From contig JAQGDQ010000890.1 in assembly GCA_030141605.1 (NCBI GenBank), forward strand, positions 1-60,000: a DNA stretch of 60,000 nucleotides. The letters are read 5' to 3'. Below the pieces are notes generated by a model. The model worked only from the letters and a program-made list of their open reading frames with translations. It made no database searches and was not told the origin of the DNA. This DNA is from Tubiluchus corallicola (taxonomy: Eukaryota > Priapulida > Priapulimorpha > Priapulimorphida > Tubiluchidae). Positions 1 to 12,338 of this stretch are shown here, piece by piece (positions within the stretch are counted from its first letter, which is position 1; the number at the start of each line of letters is the position of its first letter). The position numbers and the translations under genes are program-made.

Positions 1-3
1 TCC

Positions 4-360
4 AATTACAGAGACCATGCAACATCTTCATACATACACCTTAGTTTATTGAAAATAGATGATATTTATAATCTTGAATTATTTAAATTCATGTATAAGT
101 ATAATAACCGGCAGTTGCCTGAATTATATACTAACTACTTTACCTTAATCAAAGATGTTCACTCTCACTATACTAGGTCCTCAAGTATGGGACACTATTT
201 TCAAACACGATTTAACACAGCGTATGGCTTAAATACCTTACAGCACAGTGGAGTTATTTTGTGGAATAGTGTACCCAATACAATCATTTCCTCTCCTTCT
301 TTACAAATAGCTACCAAACAATACAAGATATTTTTACTTAGTAAATATTCATTGGCGTAG
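4..360 (+). pseudogene. Truncated non-LTR retrotransposon reverse-transcriptase C-terminus
   Basis: About 118 codons open from the window edge to TAG at 358-360, with FKFMYKYNNRQLPELYTNYF and HYTRSSSMGHYFQTRFN. These are the post-polymerase residues seen at the end of many invertebrate Jockey-like ORF2 proteins. There are no catalytic motifs in the window. An identical copy lies inverted at 2599-2955. Confidence 0.75.
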
Positions 361-494
361 AAAACTAGAGCTTTTTTTTCTCTTTTTGTGCACGTGTGTC
401 TTTTTGCACTAATGTTTTTCTTTTACTAATGTTACTTTATTAGTAAAATGTATAAATCAATTTAAATGAATTATTCATTAATCGCAGTCTTTAT

Positions 495-805
495 CAAAAT
501 CGTTTTTACATATTATGTTTCCTTGCTATTATTATATCATTTACTTTATTTCAAAATTATTTCAATATTCGTATCAAAATCGTAATTCCATATTATGTTT
601 TTCTTATGTTTCCTTGCTATTATTACATCATTTACTTTATTTCAAAATTATTTCAATATTCATATCTAAATCGTAATTCCATATTATTTTTTTCTTATGT
701 TTCCTTGCTATTATTACATCATTTACTTTATTTCAAAATTATTTCAATATTCATATCAAAATCGTAATTACATATTATGTTTTTCTAATGTTTCCTTTTT
801 CATTG
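495..805 (+). repeat. 91-bp tandem repeat, about 3.5 copies
   Basis: Units begin near 495, 573, 664 and 755 with ATCAAAATCGTAAT and end TTTCAATATTCAT; the period is about 91 bp. The same array lies mirrored in the right arm near 2155-2465. It sits in the 3' untranslated part of the retrotransposon tail. Confidence 0.8.
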
Positions 806-854
806 AGTCATCTAAAAAAGCACGCATAACTTTATTAATTTTTTCATTTAAGTA

Positions 855-894
855 AGGTGAGTGTGTTAATGACCGTATGGTCGTACACTCACCT
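855..894. repeat. Short hairpin inside the arm
   Basis: AGGTGAGTGT at 855-864 pairs with ACACTCACCT at 885-894, and inside it GACC pairs with GGTC around a GTAT loop. The same hairpin occurs in the right arm near 2065-2104. It may be a structured 3' UTR element of the retrotransposon; function not shown. Confidence 0.6.
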
Positions 895-982
895 CACACT
901 ACTCAAATTATTTTATTTATTGTTTATTTATGTGTATAATAATGTATTTTGATGTGTGGAATAAAATTCATAGTTCATAGTT

Positions 983-1049
983 CAAGTTTACACAATTTAA
1001 GTTTACACAATTCAAGTTTAAACAATTTAAGTTTACACAATTCACGTTT
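983..1049 (+). repeat. Short tandem motif at retrotransposon 3' end
   Basis: Repeats of AAGTTTACACAATTT and close variants, about four copies with a period of 15-16 bp, mark the inner end of the left arm. The mirror array is at 1910-1978. Short 3' tandem tails are common in non-LTR elements. Confidence 0.6.
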
Positions 1050-1358
1050 GGTTATAAAAGTGAAAATATTAATAAATGAAAAGTGAAGTGCATAATTTTT
1101 CATATTTGTTGTTTGTTACATTTTTTTCAAGCTAATCACACTGAAGAGTTTGGGTTCTGGAAAATTCGACAACTCCATCTATGAAATTTTAAAACACTGA
1201 GTTTACTGTAAAGTCAAATAGTTTGATGGCATAGTTATAAATTGTTGTCGTGTTTCGACATGTTATACCATTATTCGTACAGGATGATAATTTTGAGATC
1301 TTAGTTTAGCAGTGATGTAATAAGACGAGTCAGTTAGTCAACACGAGCTTACAAAACC

Positions 1359-1583
1359 TAATCGTAAAAGAAGTTAAAATGCCCATAAATCTTAAAATTC
1401 CTTACTTTTCTTTAGAAGCTTTCGTCTTCTCGGACCTTATCAGCTGCGCAAAAAGATACAATGTATCTTTTTGTAACTTTTGTGTCTTTGCGTGCAGGTG
1501 ATGAGGTCCGAGACGACAAAAGCTTCTGCAGAAAAAATAGATTTTTTTTAAATTTATGGGGTTTTCAACTTCTTTTACGATTA
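1359..1583. repeat. Foldback element in the palindrome spacer
   Basis: TAATCGTAAAAGAAGTT at the left end pairs with the reverse complement of the right end (AACTTCTTTTACGATTA). Further in, AGAAGCTTTCGTC pairs with GACGACAAAAGCTTCT, and the centre holds a self-complementary AAAGATACAATGTATCTTT. It looks like a small foldback or MITE in the spacer of the larger inverted repeat. Confidence 0.6.
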
Positions 1584-1644
1584 TAATCCTGGCATATCTC
1601 AGAAGAGCACTACCTTATTTCCAAGCTTACAACACCCATACCAC

Positions 1645-3145
1645 CAGCGGCGGATTATGATTTTATCGGCCTTAGGCTTGAGCTTGGAACGGGCCTTTTA
1701 AATGTTGCTACACTGCTGAGCTGACGTGTTTTTGTGGAGCTCTCGTCGTATCACGAGATGATCACTGATCATCAGATGATCATCAGACAATTTATCACTG
1801 ATGCATATTGAGTCAGATATGTTGAAAAAAATGGACTTTTCAGAAATTATAACTGACTTTGCCCCCAGAAAAATTCGGAAACTGAAATTTTGAACTTCTT
1901 AAACTGTGTAAACGTGAATTGTGTAAACTTAAATTGTTTAAACTTGAATTGTGTAAACTTAAATTGTGTAAACTTGAACTATGAACTATGAATTTTATTC
2001 CACACATCAAAATACATTATTATACACATAAATAAACAATAAATAAAATAATTTGAGTAGTGTGAGGTGAGTGTACGACCATACGGTCATTAACACACTC
2101 ACCTTACTTAAATGAAAAAATTAATAAAGTTATGCGTGCTTTTTTAGGTGACTCAATGAAAAAGGAAACATTAGAAAAACATAATATGTAATTACGATTT
2201 TGATATGAATATTGAAATAATTTTGAAATAAAGTAAATGATGTAATAATAGCAAGGAAACATAAGAAAAAAATAATATGGAATTACGATTTAGATATGAA
2301 TATTGAAATAATTTTGAAATAAAGTAAATGATGTAATAATAGCAAGGAAACATAAGAAAAACATAATATGGAATTACGATTTTGATACGAATATTGAAAT
2401 AATTTTGAAATAAAGTAAATGATATAATAATAGCAAGGAAACATAATATGTAAAAACGATTTTGATAAAGACTGCGATTAATGAATAATTCATTTAAATT
2501 GATTTATACATTTTACTAATAAAGTAACATTAGTAAAAGAAAAACATTAGTGCAAAAAGACACACGTGCACAAAAAGAGAAAAAAAAGCTCTAGTTTTCT
2601 ACGCCAATGAATATTTACTAAGTAAAAATATCTTGTATTGTTTGGTAGCTATTTGTAAAGAAGGAGAGGAAATGATTGTATTGGGTACACTATTCCACAA
2701 AATAACTCCACTGTGCTGTAAGGTATTTAAGCCATACGCTGTGTTAAATCGTGTTTGAAAATAGTGTCCCATACTTGAGGACCTAGTATAGTGAGAGTGA
2801 ACATCTTTGATTAAGGTAAAGTAGTTAGTATATAATTCAGGCAACTGCCGGTTATTATACTTATACATGAATTTAAATAATTCAAGATTATAAATATCAT
2901 CTATTTTCAATAAACTAAGGTGTATGTATGAAGATGTTGCATGGTCTCTGTAAACCCGATTTGAAATATAGTGACTGACTTTTGAAAAACAAAACTTTTT
3001 TTTTAATATTTTATTTTGGCCCCTTGCTCTTTTGTCAATTTATTTTTTTTACAAAAAAAATTTTTTTCGTTTTATTTTGCCGGGCCCCCTTTGATCCCGG
3101 GCCTTAGGCTTCAGCCTATTCAGCCTATAGGGCTATCCGCTACAG
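1645..3145. mobile_element. hAT-like non-autonomous element with nested retrotransposon tail
   Basis: Flanked by a perfect 8-bp direct repeat CATACCAC (1637-1644 and 3146-3153). Ends are CAGCGGCGGATTATG and the complement CTGTAGCGGATAGCC, an imperfect terminal inverted repeat. An 8-bp duplication with CAG-type ends fits hAT. Its interior carries the whole right arm of the large inverted repeat (1910-2952). No transposase is visible. Confidence 0.7.
1910..2952 (-). repeat. Right arm of large inverted repeat, retrotransposon 3' end
   Basis: Reverse complement of 6-1049, near identical, with the reverse-transcriptase tail at 2955-2599 and its mirrored 3' repeats. The spacer between arms is about 860 bp. 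Identity stops near 2952, but the frame stays open a further 15 or so codons upstream (SHYISNRVYRDHA), so the two copies may share a longer ancestry than the near-identical block. Confidence 0.85.
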
Positions 3146-3462
3146 CATACCACATTGCTTCTTAGCTAATGTCTAATTGATATTTTGCCCTTCCACTTGT
3201 GATTCATCATAAGCAGTCAAAATAAAAGTGAAATTAAAAAAAATCTTCCTAAATGCCATAGTTGAACAGCATGATTGTGTTAGTAATACATACGTTCTCT
3301 TCTTTAGTTATGATCAAATATTTTCTCAAATTTTGTAAGTGGCAACAGGATAGGCTCTATTCCAAGTAGAACTGTCGATGCGGAAGCCATAATATTAATT
3401 ATGGTGATGGAAATTTAGATTTTTAATGCTAATAACCTCTGCTCAGTTAAAATACTTATTAC

Positions 3463-4041
3463 CAGTGGCGGCTCGTGCATAGGTACTGCAGCACCCCGTT
3501 TAAAACTCATAATTATCGATAATATTCAATATAATGTCTTTTCCTTTTGTTCTTTTTTACACTTGTGTGGAACCGGAGCACGTGAGGGAGCACAATTTGG
3601 TTTACAGCCCAAGCGAAGAGGTGTTTGGACGTTGCGCGCATGCGGCCATGCGCATATGTCTAAGATAGCACGCTGCACGCCATCGTCTGCTGCTAAATAG
3701 CAAGCACCCGTCTATCACAGCAACAATTGCCACGTGCTTACCGCTTACCGCATATTCTTGGATGCGATAAAATGTAAATTTAGGGTGTGTGCTCAAAACG
3801 TAAATTATTGAATAATGGACGCCTTGCATCCCCAAAGAAAAATTAGTTATGTGACTGTAAGTGAACTACAACAGCTTAATTTTTCAGTTGTCTCTCCATG
3901 AGAGTTACAGTTAGGAAACGAGGCCGTTCAACACTCGATCTTCAAATATAACTGCAACATTAAATTACACGTTTGTTAAATGGCTAAAAATTTTCTGAAG
4001 CAGCAATCCAACTAATTTTAGCTACGAGCCGGCCGCCACTG
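3463..4041. mobile_element. hAT-like MITE, 579 bp
   Basis: Bounded by an exact 8-bp duplication CTTATTAC (3455-3462 and 4042-4049). Ends are CAGTGGCGGCTCGTG and the complement CAGTGGCGGCCGGCTCGTA. No transposase reading frame. Confidence 0.8.
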
Positions 4042-4049
4042 CTTATTAC

Positions 4050-6285
4050 AGATAATTTTTTTTACAGGTATTGCATGTGTTGAAAAAGAAACAGAAGAAC
4101 ATCCCAGTTTTGTTTCACATTGTTTTAATATTGAACAGAACTAGCGAAACATTTGTACAAAATCTGGTGGTACAAGTAAATGCGTCTGTAATTATTATTG
4201 CAATATGAAAATGACTTACATGCATTATGACAAAGACGATGAAACATAAGAATTAAGCAAAAAAACATCTAATCTTGATACAAGAGTAAGAGATCTACAG
4301 GCTGTTCTAATTATTCATTTAAATTGATATTTTTGACTGACTACGCTTGAATTAGAATACAAAATAAAGTGATACGTAAGTATAATACGTAAAAACAGGA
4401 AGATTTAGAAAGATATTTAGATAAAGGTATAATACATAAATGGTGGTGGATCAATTTGAAAAGACACTATAATTGAGAAATGGACTTTTTACCAATTCAA
4501 ACTAATTGTCTGAAAAAACTACTCCAATTCAGTACAAAAGACAACTTACTACATTGTGTATGACTGGAATAGTTAAGCTCAAGAGTTACAGAAATGGGTT
4601 ATGTGACTAATGCACACATGTACACAAAACAATATGTTCAAGAAGAGGGGAATGGCAGAGTGAAAGAGCACCAGAAACTGGTTACAACTGCCATAATGCC
4701 AACATCCATTTAGCTTGATGATGAAGGATACAAATACGAATGTAGTTAAGTGTTTCTGCCGTTTCACTGTCTCATATCACATCCTCCTAAAGGCATTAAG
4801 CAAGCTCTGTCCCTGAATGTTGAAACAGGGTTCATAAAGCCAGCTATACAAAAATCAATAACTCTGCCATCAAAGCTTTTGAGTGTACTTCTCTTTGATC
4901 AGCACATGCACCACAAATGACAGGAAAATTTTAAAACAGTTTTATATTGTGCACCTTGATATTCTTATTAAGAAAATGAATGACAAATAATAAAATTATT
5001 TTAATACTTTGCCCAATAAGGCTATTCAAACCATACTGCTTCACCTATCAGGTCAAATGACACTTGCTTCATTATGCATATAAACCACATTGAATATTAC
5101 AATGACATTTAATTTCAAATAATATTATAAATAATTATATATTTTATGGTAAAATCTACAAGTTTTACCTGTATCACTAAAACAGACTGATCGTACATGA
5201 CTTCTCTAAAACAAAATGTAACATTTATAAATACACATTGTGCACTAGAAGTTCAGTTCAAAAAGCACCTGTTCTTTCTTTTCTGCAAGTTAAGTATTAC
5301 AGAACATTTTGTGATGTGAACTGGACTGCAATTTTTTAAAACAAATTATCGCAAAATTTTAAGAAACATAGGTTCAAAAAAACAAAAGATAATAAATATA
5401 GCTTTTATTAGCAACTGAATAGTTATCCCAACAATGACCTATTATATTTCTACATCACATGACTTTGTCTCACTGTTACTGTAATGTTGCAGTTTTTATA
5501 TACATTTAATGAAGCAGACAATAATTAAGTAGATTAATCATTTCATGATGGCCTTCGTACCAAAATTAAGCGAACTTCAATCAAAATATGTGATATGCAC
5601 GTGTCTACTTTTACTACAGGTTTCCGACAATGACGCTAACAAAGTAGTGTTTTACATAGACAAGACCCCAAAACAGTGAAATAAACCTTTGTAACTTCTG
5701 TCATAACAACATTCTCAACAACAATAAGTTACTATTATCATTATCAACAAGATATTATCTTGTAAAAAGACACATTTATTTCTTGACATCTTTCAATCAC
5801 TTTGCATCAGATGCCTACAGAGCAGTTATAAGAATACTTATATAAATAATTATATAAAATAGATTAATTACTGCTCACAAATACATACAACAGGTGGACA
5901 AGTTCTGGACACAGACACTTAGAGACTTATTTTTGCTTAATTAAGCTTAAGTTTATACAAAACCTAAAAAATGACTTCGGCATGTCACTAGTCACACAAA
6001 ATGGACGTTGCAGAAGTATACATTCTAGAGAGAAAAGTTGCCATCCCGTCCTAGTCTAGTGAATGCTAGTTGTCATCTATTTGGTATGTAAACAAGCAGC
6101 GTGCAATCAAAGCTTGATCCCATCATTACCATTGGGACATCAAATGCTATAATGCTCTCATTTGGACAGCGCCAGTAGTCACTAAAGTAGCGCAAATGGT
6201 GACGCCGCCGAAGATGTATTGGTGGCCGGGAAACGTATCGCATGCTATCCAGTACGCTGACTAGAGCCCAGTGCTCCTCTTGATG
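4050..6285. other. AT-rich flank and likely 3' UTR of ANKRD13C
   Basis: No coding exon recognised. The part next to 6286 should be the ANKRD13C 3' UTR; the first minus-strand AATAAA-type signals lie near 5768 and 5404. The polyadenylation site itself cannot be read. Confidence 0.4.
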
Positions 6286-9200
6286 TCATAAATCGTGGAA
6301 TCGTCCCATGTCTTCGCGGTAGTTGGTAGGAATCTCAAACAGTGATGCTGGAATGTCGTCACGAAACTCGAACTCTTGAAACGTGACCCTAGCGACAATG
6401 GTAGGAAGGACCGGTATATCTAAATTTAAAAGCAACAAACAAATAAGAGCATCGCAAGCAAACCGAGATAAACTTGCGGCATTCAACTTTTGTGAAATCA
6501 GTTTGAAAAACGTATTTGTGACATCATATTTTTGCATATTAAAACCACTGTACTTCTTTAATAATTATTAAATATTATGTTTTTGCATATTGAAAGAAGT
6601 TTACTTGCATATGTACTTTTTTCAAGCCCAATCTTATAATTAATTTTGGTGGTATCTGGATTTATATATAGCTCCTATGACGTCAAATTTTGAGCGATCA
6701 TACGTCAAACGAAAGGCCTCCACCTAATGTGATCTCATTGGGGGTATGTTTTCCAAATCGGCACTACCGGAAGAAACGATAGGCGAAAAAACCTCCAAAA
6801 ATTGCCATTTTTGGCCGTTTTTTTTTTGCAAAACTTATACCTCTTATTTCTGAAGAATGGGAATGGGCCGGGGTTGGTGTTGGTAATGGTTGCATAGCTC
6901 GTTCAACGGTAGATGTCATAGGCATGTTTAGAATTCGTGGGAGGACCAAGGCTTCCTGCATTGGGCGTTTTCCCCGACCCAACTCCAGATCTTTTGGAAA
7001 TTTTGGCCACTCTCAGAAGGAGACAGGTAGCTCCTTAGGAGGAGGAGGAACTGGGCTACACGATGATGTGGGTCTCTTATGTAGTGTGCTCCACCAAAAG
7101 GAGAGGTGATGAGTTGATTAGAGGTTCCATTGTTGGCAATTCTCATTTGGAAAACTGCTGATGTTTTGCATAGTTCTGACGTCATTCTATTGTACTCTGT
7201 CTATAACTTTATGCTGCTGGCTTTGCGTTATAAATGAGGACTATGTAGGATTTTCGGTATGTTATTACAAGTGTATTTATACGCAAAAATTTTTGCGGGG
7301 CCTTTGCTATTAGCACTAATTGCATGATGCCTTTAAACACATGAAAAAGCCAACCTCTAGGAATGAACATGGTGTTTAGCACAGATGATTAGTGATGGGC
7401 GATTTTGAAATTTCGTAATTCGATTAAAATCTTGTTATTGTAACTCGATATCATGATTAATCTTTGGCGTCAATTTTTTGTGTATTAGCCATATTTATCA
7501 AACATTGCAGCACTAAAGTATAGCCTACAAATGTCTCCACAGCTTTCATCACTGTCTGCCATTTTTGAATTCGCAAAATGTTCTTAGAGGCACGAACATT
7601 CATTAATTACTCTATCACGACGTCACTACGCATGTCTCACATGAAACCGAATTTGAAACCCACATTTTGCAACACTGTAGTTTGCAATTGTGCGCATTGT
7701 GTGAGAAAAGCGAAGAAAAATTGCAAAGATTGCATTTATTTGTGCTAAAATGCCGCCTTTTAGTCAGTGTGTAAAAGGTACATTTTAGTTGAATTGCTGT
7801 TCAATTTCCGATTATATCGATTTACACATAGTTGTAATCTGAATTAATTCGATTAATCTATTAATCACCCTTCATTACAGACGATCGTTTTGACAGTAAC
7901 CGTGACTCCTTTGATTTTCTAATGATATTTTGTGCCTTGATTTGTGGGGTCATTTGTTTTATTTGTTTTGTCTTGATTTCTAGCATTGATCATGACAGTT
8001 GCTGTCGAAATGATCATCTGAGCTAAATAAACACCATGCTCCATATACATTACTGTAAACTTTATTTAGTTTTAGTATTGATCTTAACTTACATTAGTTT
8101 TAAATGAATTATGCGCAGGTTTTGAAACCACAACTTACAGCAACACTAGATGCATAATGGAACAAATTCACAATTATTAATTTGCTAAAACCAAATTTGA
8201 CCAAAAACGTAAAAAGTCTGAGTTGAGCTAGGAACTGAACCACGGACCAATGTGGCATGTTTTTCAACATTGCTAGCCGTTTTCTATTTTGTGCTGTTTG
8301 TGTAGCAACTCGTGCAAAGATCACACAAGATTGTCAGTTAATTGGCCTTCATTGTGAGAATAGCAAAATGTGTAAATGTGTGCTTGCAAACCAAAACTGT
8401 CCGTAAGTCGGCATAGTTAAAACTGCGTTAAGATGCTTCACAGTAGAATGCATCAAACATTTGGTCAAACGCCAATTTTTCGTATTTTATAAATACCAGC
8501 ACTAAATATATTGGACTTTCATATTCTACCATCAAATAATGAAGAAAGTGTTCAAAAAACACTAAAAATTTAATTTTATAACTCGTTGCCCACTTTTCTG
8601 TCTAGAAACTATTACTGCAATTGTGAAAAACTCAGATAGTAGTTCCTGGAAGATGTCATTTCTGTTTCCAAGCCCAAATCTTTGGCAGGAAGAGCCATCT
8701 ATTGGATTTAAACATAATTTCAATGCGCTCTTGCAAAGTCCATAGCAACCAACATTTGTACGGTTGCTAACTGTTTTGTAGAAACGCGACGAAAAACAAT
8801 GGCTAACTTTAACAGCAATTTTCTCAAGTTTGAGTATTTCAATGTGCAGTCCGCACCTCAACTTCAATGTTGATTATCTTAGCTAAGAAATAACATACAG
8901 CAATGAGCTGGGTATTAAAATGATCCTCATGACATGAACAATCAGGTTATGTGAACAAGTAGTTGAAACTTAATTGCCGACTGATGGACGATTTTGCTAC
9001 GCAAGCACACAAATATTGTTTACACACATAGATTGGCACATCCAAATGCGAAAAAGAACAGCAACATTTCTTACCAATTTTCACAGGGAAACCAGGTGGC
9101 AGTTTCAGCTGCACAAAATCACGCAGTTTATTAAAATGTTTGAAAGGTGCAATAACCTCCAGTAAGTCTAATAATCTGTAAAATAGTTTAAAAACCACTA

Positions 9201-12068
9201 TTAGAAAAAATACTGATGTGTATACTCTCTACACTGACTTGTACTACAAAAAAAAGGAAAATTCACATTTAAAGAAATGCTCAATTTTGCAAAAAATGAA
9301 TCTCCTCACTTAATAATTGAAATGAGAGCTTTGTGCATAGATTTTAATAAAATAAGTTTTAACAAGGGGTGGGAATAACGTAACGAGTATTTTATTATTC
9401 GAATATTCGAGGAAAAATTATTCAAATATTTGACTCCCGCATATCATCCTTCCATGCTCATTGCGTTACCTCACATGTGGAAATAGATAAAGGCAAAATA
9501 CAGCACAGCAGTTACTGCATCTCTGTGTTAATTGTTGAGCAGGAAGTTTTTGCACACCCACCCTCTTGTCTGGGCTGAACTATTAATATGTTATATATAT
9601 ATTAATTGTACTGCTGAGCTGGAAAGGTAAATTTACCTGCATCATCCTCCTCTCTGGACAGAATTGCAGTGTTAATAACTGCACTATGCAGTAGGACTTA
9701 ATGTAAACATAAAAGATTAAACATGGATCTTGTTGATTTTTGATAACTTAATTTGTTTTTGCATATTGAACATTCCATTTGAACGACTTTTTTCTGAACG
9801 TTCCTATACCAAGTTCTAAGTTCTTTTATGCCACAAAAATGACTAAGTGTGAACAGTATACCCAACTTCCCAGTGAATTACTGGGGCTACTGAATGAAAT
9901 GACTGTTTTCCGCCATATGGCAGCAAAGACAGCACATCGTTTTTATCAGGGGAATGATGTTGACTCAGTGCCAAAGTTTTCTGCCTCGGTGAGTGAGCAA
10001 GTGTTATTCAGCATGTGGCTAATACGGTGTCATAAGGTAATCAAACAGTATTTTATTATTTAAAATGTAAAAACTAATAGAAGCTTCGAATATTCGTGAA
10101 TGTTCCTAACTTTAACGTAATAAATGTAAAGTAAAATGTGAATACATTAGAAGAGAGCATCGAATGTTGGAATTCGATGCGAAAAAAGTTCTTTTAGTTT
10201 GAACTCGATTTGAACTTAAAGTTATAGATTCAAATAATTCAGCACTTCAACCACATACGTTCTTTATCATTAAAACTTTTGAAACATCATGCAATTGGCA
10301 CAGTTTAGCTATGATTTCTGCACACAATTTTCAAACAAATTATCAGCGGTTTTACTACAAAGCAAAATTGAGTAATACGTATGATCTTTGTAAGATCACT
10401 ATTTGCTGGTGGTTTGACAACTTGTTCAAAATTCTTTCCAACTCGATTTGAATTCAAAATACTGAAATTCAGTTCACTTCAAATTCGAAAGTCACAAATT
10501 CGGTTCGATTTGAATTCGCTTTGTGGTGGAGAATGATCACTCCTAGAATACATACACTTCAACAGATAGCGGAAATTCTTCGCTCATAGCAACAGTGGCC
10601 TTGAAACCTTTTACAGATTCCTTGTAAACAAGTGGACGACCAAGATGCGGTGGGCTTCCCGGAGACGCTATGATGTAATCATTCCATGAAATCTCATGCT
10701 CTGGTGGTGGTGGCAAAGACTGGCGCTTTGCTGGTTGCTAAAAAATACATGTCCTACTGTTCTGACTGCAGCAATATATGTGTGCTTGTAATCCAAAACT
10801 GTCCATAAGTCGGCACAGTTAAAACTACGTTATGATGCTTTAAAGTAGAATGCACCAAAATTTTGGTCTAACGTTAGTTTTTTGTTTTTTATAAAAACAA
10901 ACGCTAAATGTATTGGGCTTTTATATACTAGCATCAAATAATCAAGAAAAAGCCATTTTGCTTCAGGTTTTTTCTTTTGCCAAGTTCAAAACTTGCTCAG
11001 GAAGAGCCATCTACTGGATTTAACCATGACTTCAATGTGCTCTTGCAAAGTCCATAGCAACCGTACATACGTACAGTGCAAAGTCCATAGCAACCGTACA
11101 GTGATTTTGTCAAGATGATTTTTTTCACTGCATAGCGTGCACCTCAACTTCAACGTGGATTATCTGACCTTAGAAATAACACAGAATGATGAGAGCTTGG
11201 TGCCAAAATGATCGTCATCAAATGGAGATTCGGGGTATGAGAAAAAATAGAAAACGTTGATTGCCAACTTATGGACGATTTTGCTATGCAAGCACACACT
11301 TAACAGGTATTTAAAAAAAAGAAAACTCAGATGACACAACTCATTGGTTGTTACACTGTAAATGACAGCTAGCAACTAATAGTCATGATAGTCAACTGCA
11401 TGTGTATAGTGACTACAGTATTGATACAAATAAAAATGGAATGTTTCGCCCTGCTTTCATACTTACCTCTATCGTAGAGTCAATGACTGTGGTAGTATTG
11501 CCTTTGCTTAAACATTCGATAACTGCCTTGTTTTTCTGCAGATCTTCTTCAGATAAATGTTCTCTCCTAGCGAACACATGAGGACATGTATATTGCAAAA
11601 TAAGGTAAAGCAAATCTTTGCACAACAATGTCAACTTGTCCTAGTAGAAAACTGTGTAAAGTGACGTCATGCTTTCTAACAAATAATGTTAAGCATAGGG
11701 ATATGTTTCATTAGCAAAGGTAATAATCACTGGTGCACGTAAACTCAATATTTTATCACATTTACTACATATATGTTACCTCGTATTTTTATCAAACAAA
11801 AACGTGACTATTTGTTATACCAATATTGTATGCACACATGCATACCACATTGCCCTTACAGTTGAAAAGGACGTGTAAGAGTGTTGTCTGGCATCAGCTC
11901 TCTCAAAACGTCCAGTTTCTAGTGTCATGTATAGGCAGGGCCGGCCTTAGGTAATTGGAGGCCCTAGGCGAAGTGAATTTGGTGGCCCCAAATGAAATAG
12001 AAAAATAAAAAATAAATACGAAAAAAATAAAATCATGCAATTTACGAGAGAGAGAGAGAGAGAGAGAC

Positions 12069-12120
<52 letters not shown>

Positions 12121-12143
12121 GAGAGAGAGAGAGTGGGGAGGGA

Positions 12144-12233
<90 letters not shown>

Positions 12234-12244
12234 CAGAGAAGAGG

Positions 12245-12338
<94 letters not shown>

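Larger units (their letters stand above)
6..1049 (+). repeat. Left arm of large inverted repeat, 3' end of a non-LTR retrotransposon
   Basis: Matches the reverse complement of 1910-2952 almost base for base; I found one clear substitution (near 810). The coding part (to 360) is open from the window edge and reads NYRDHATSSYIHLSLLKIDD then LELFKFMYKYNNRQLPELYT and SGVILWNSVPN. That is the C-terminal tail typical of Jockey/CR1-type reverse transcriptase proteins. It is followed by about 690 bp of AT-rich 3' sequence with tandem repeats. The catalytic part is absent, so this copy is dead; it may continue beyond the left edge. Confidence 0.85.
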
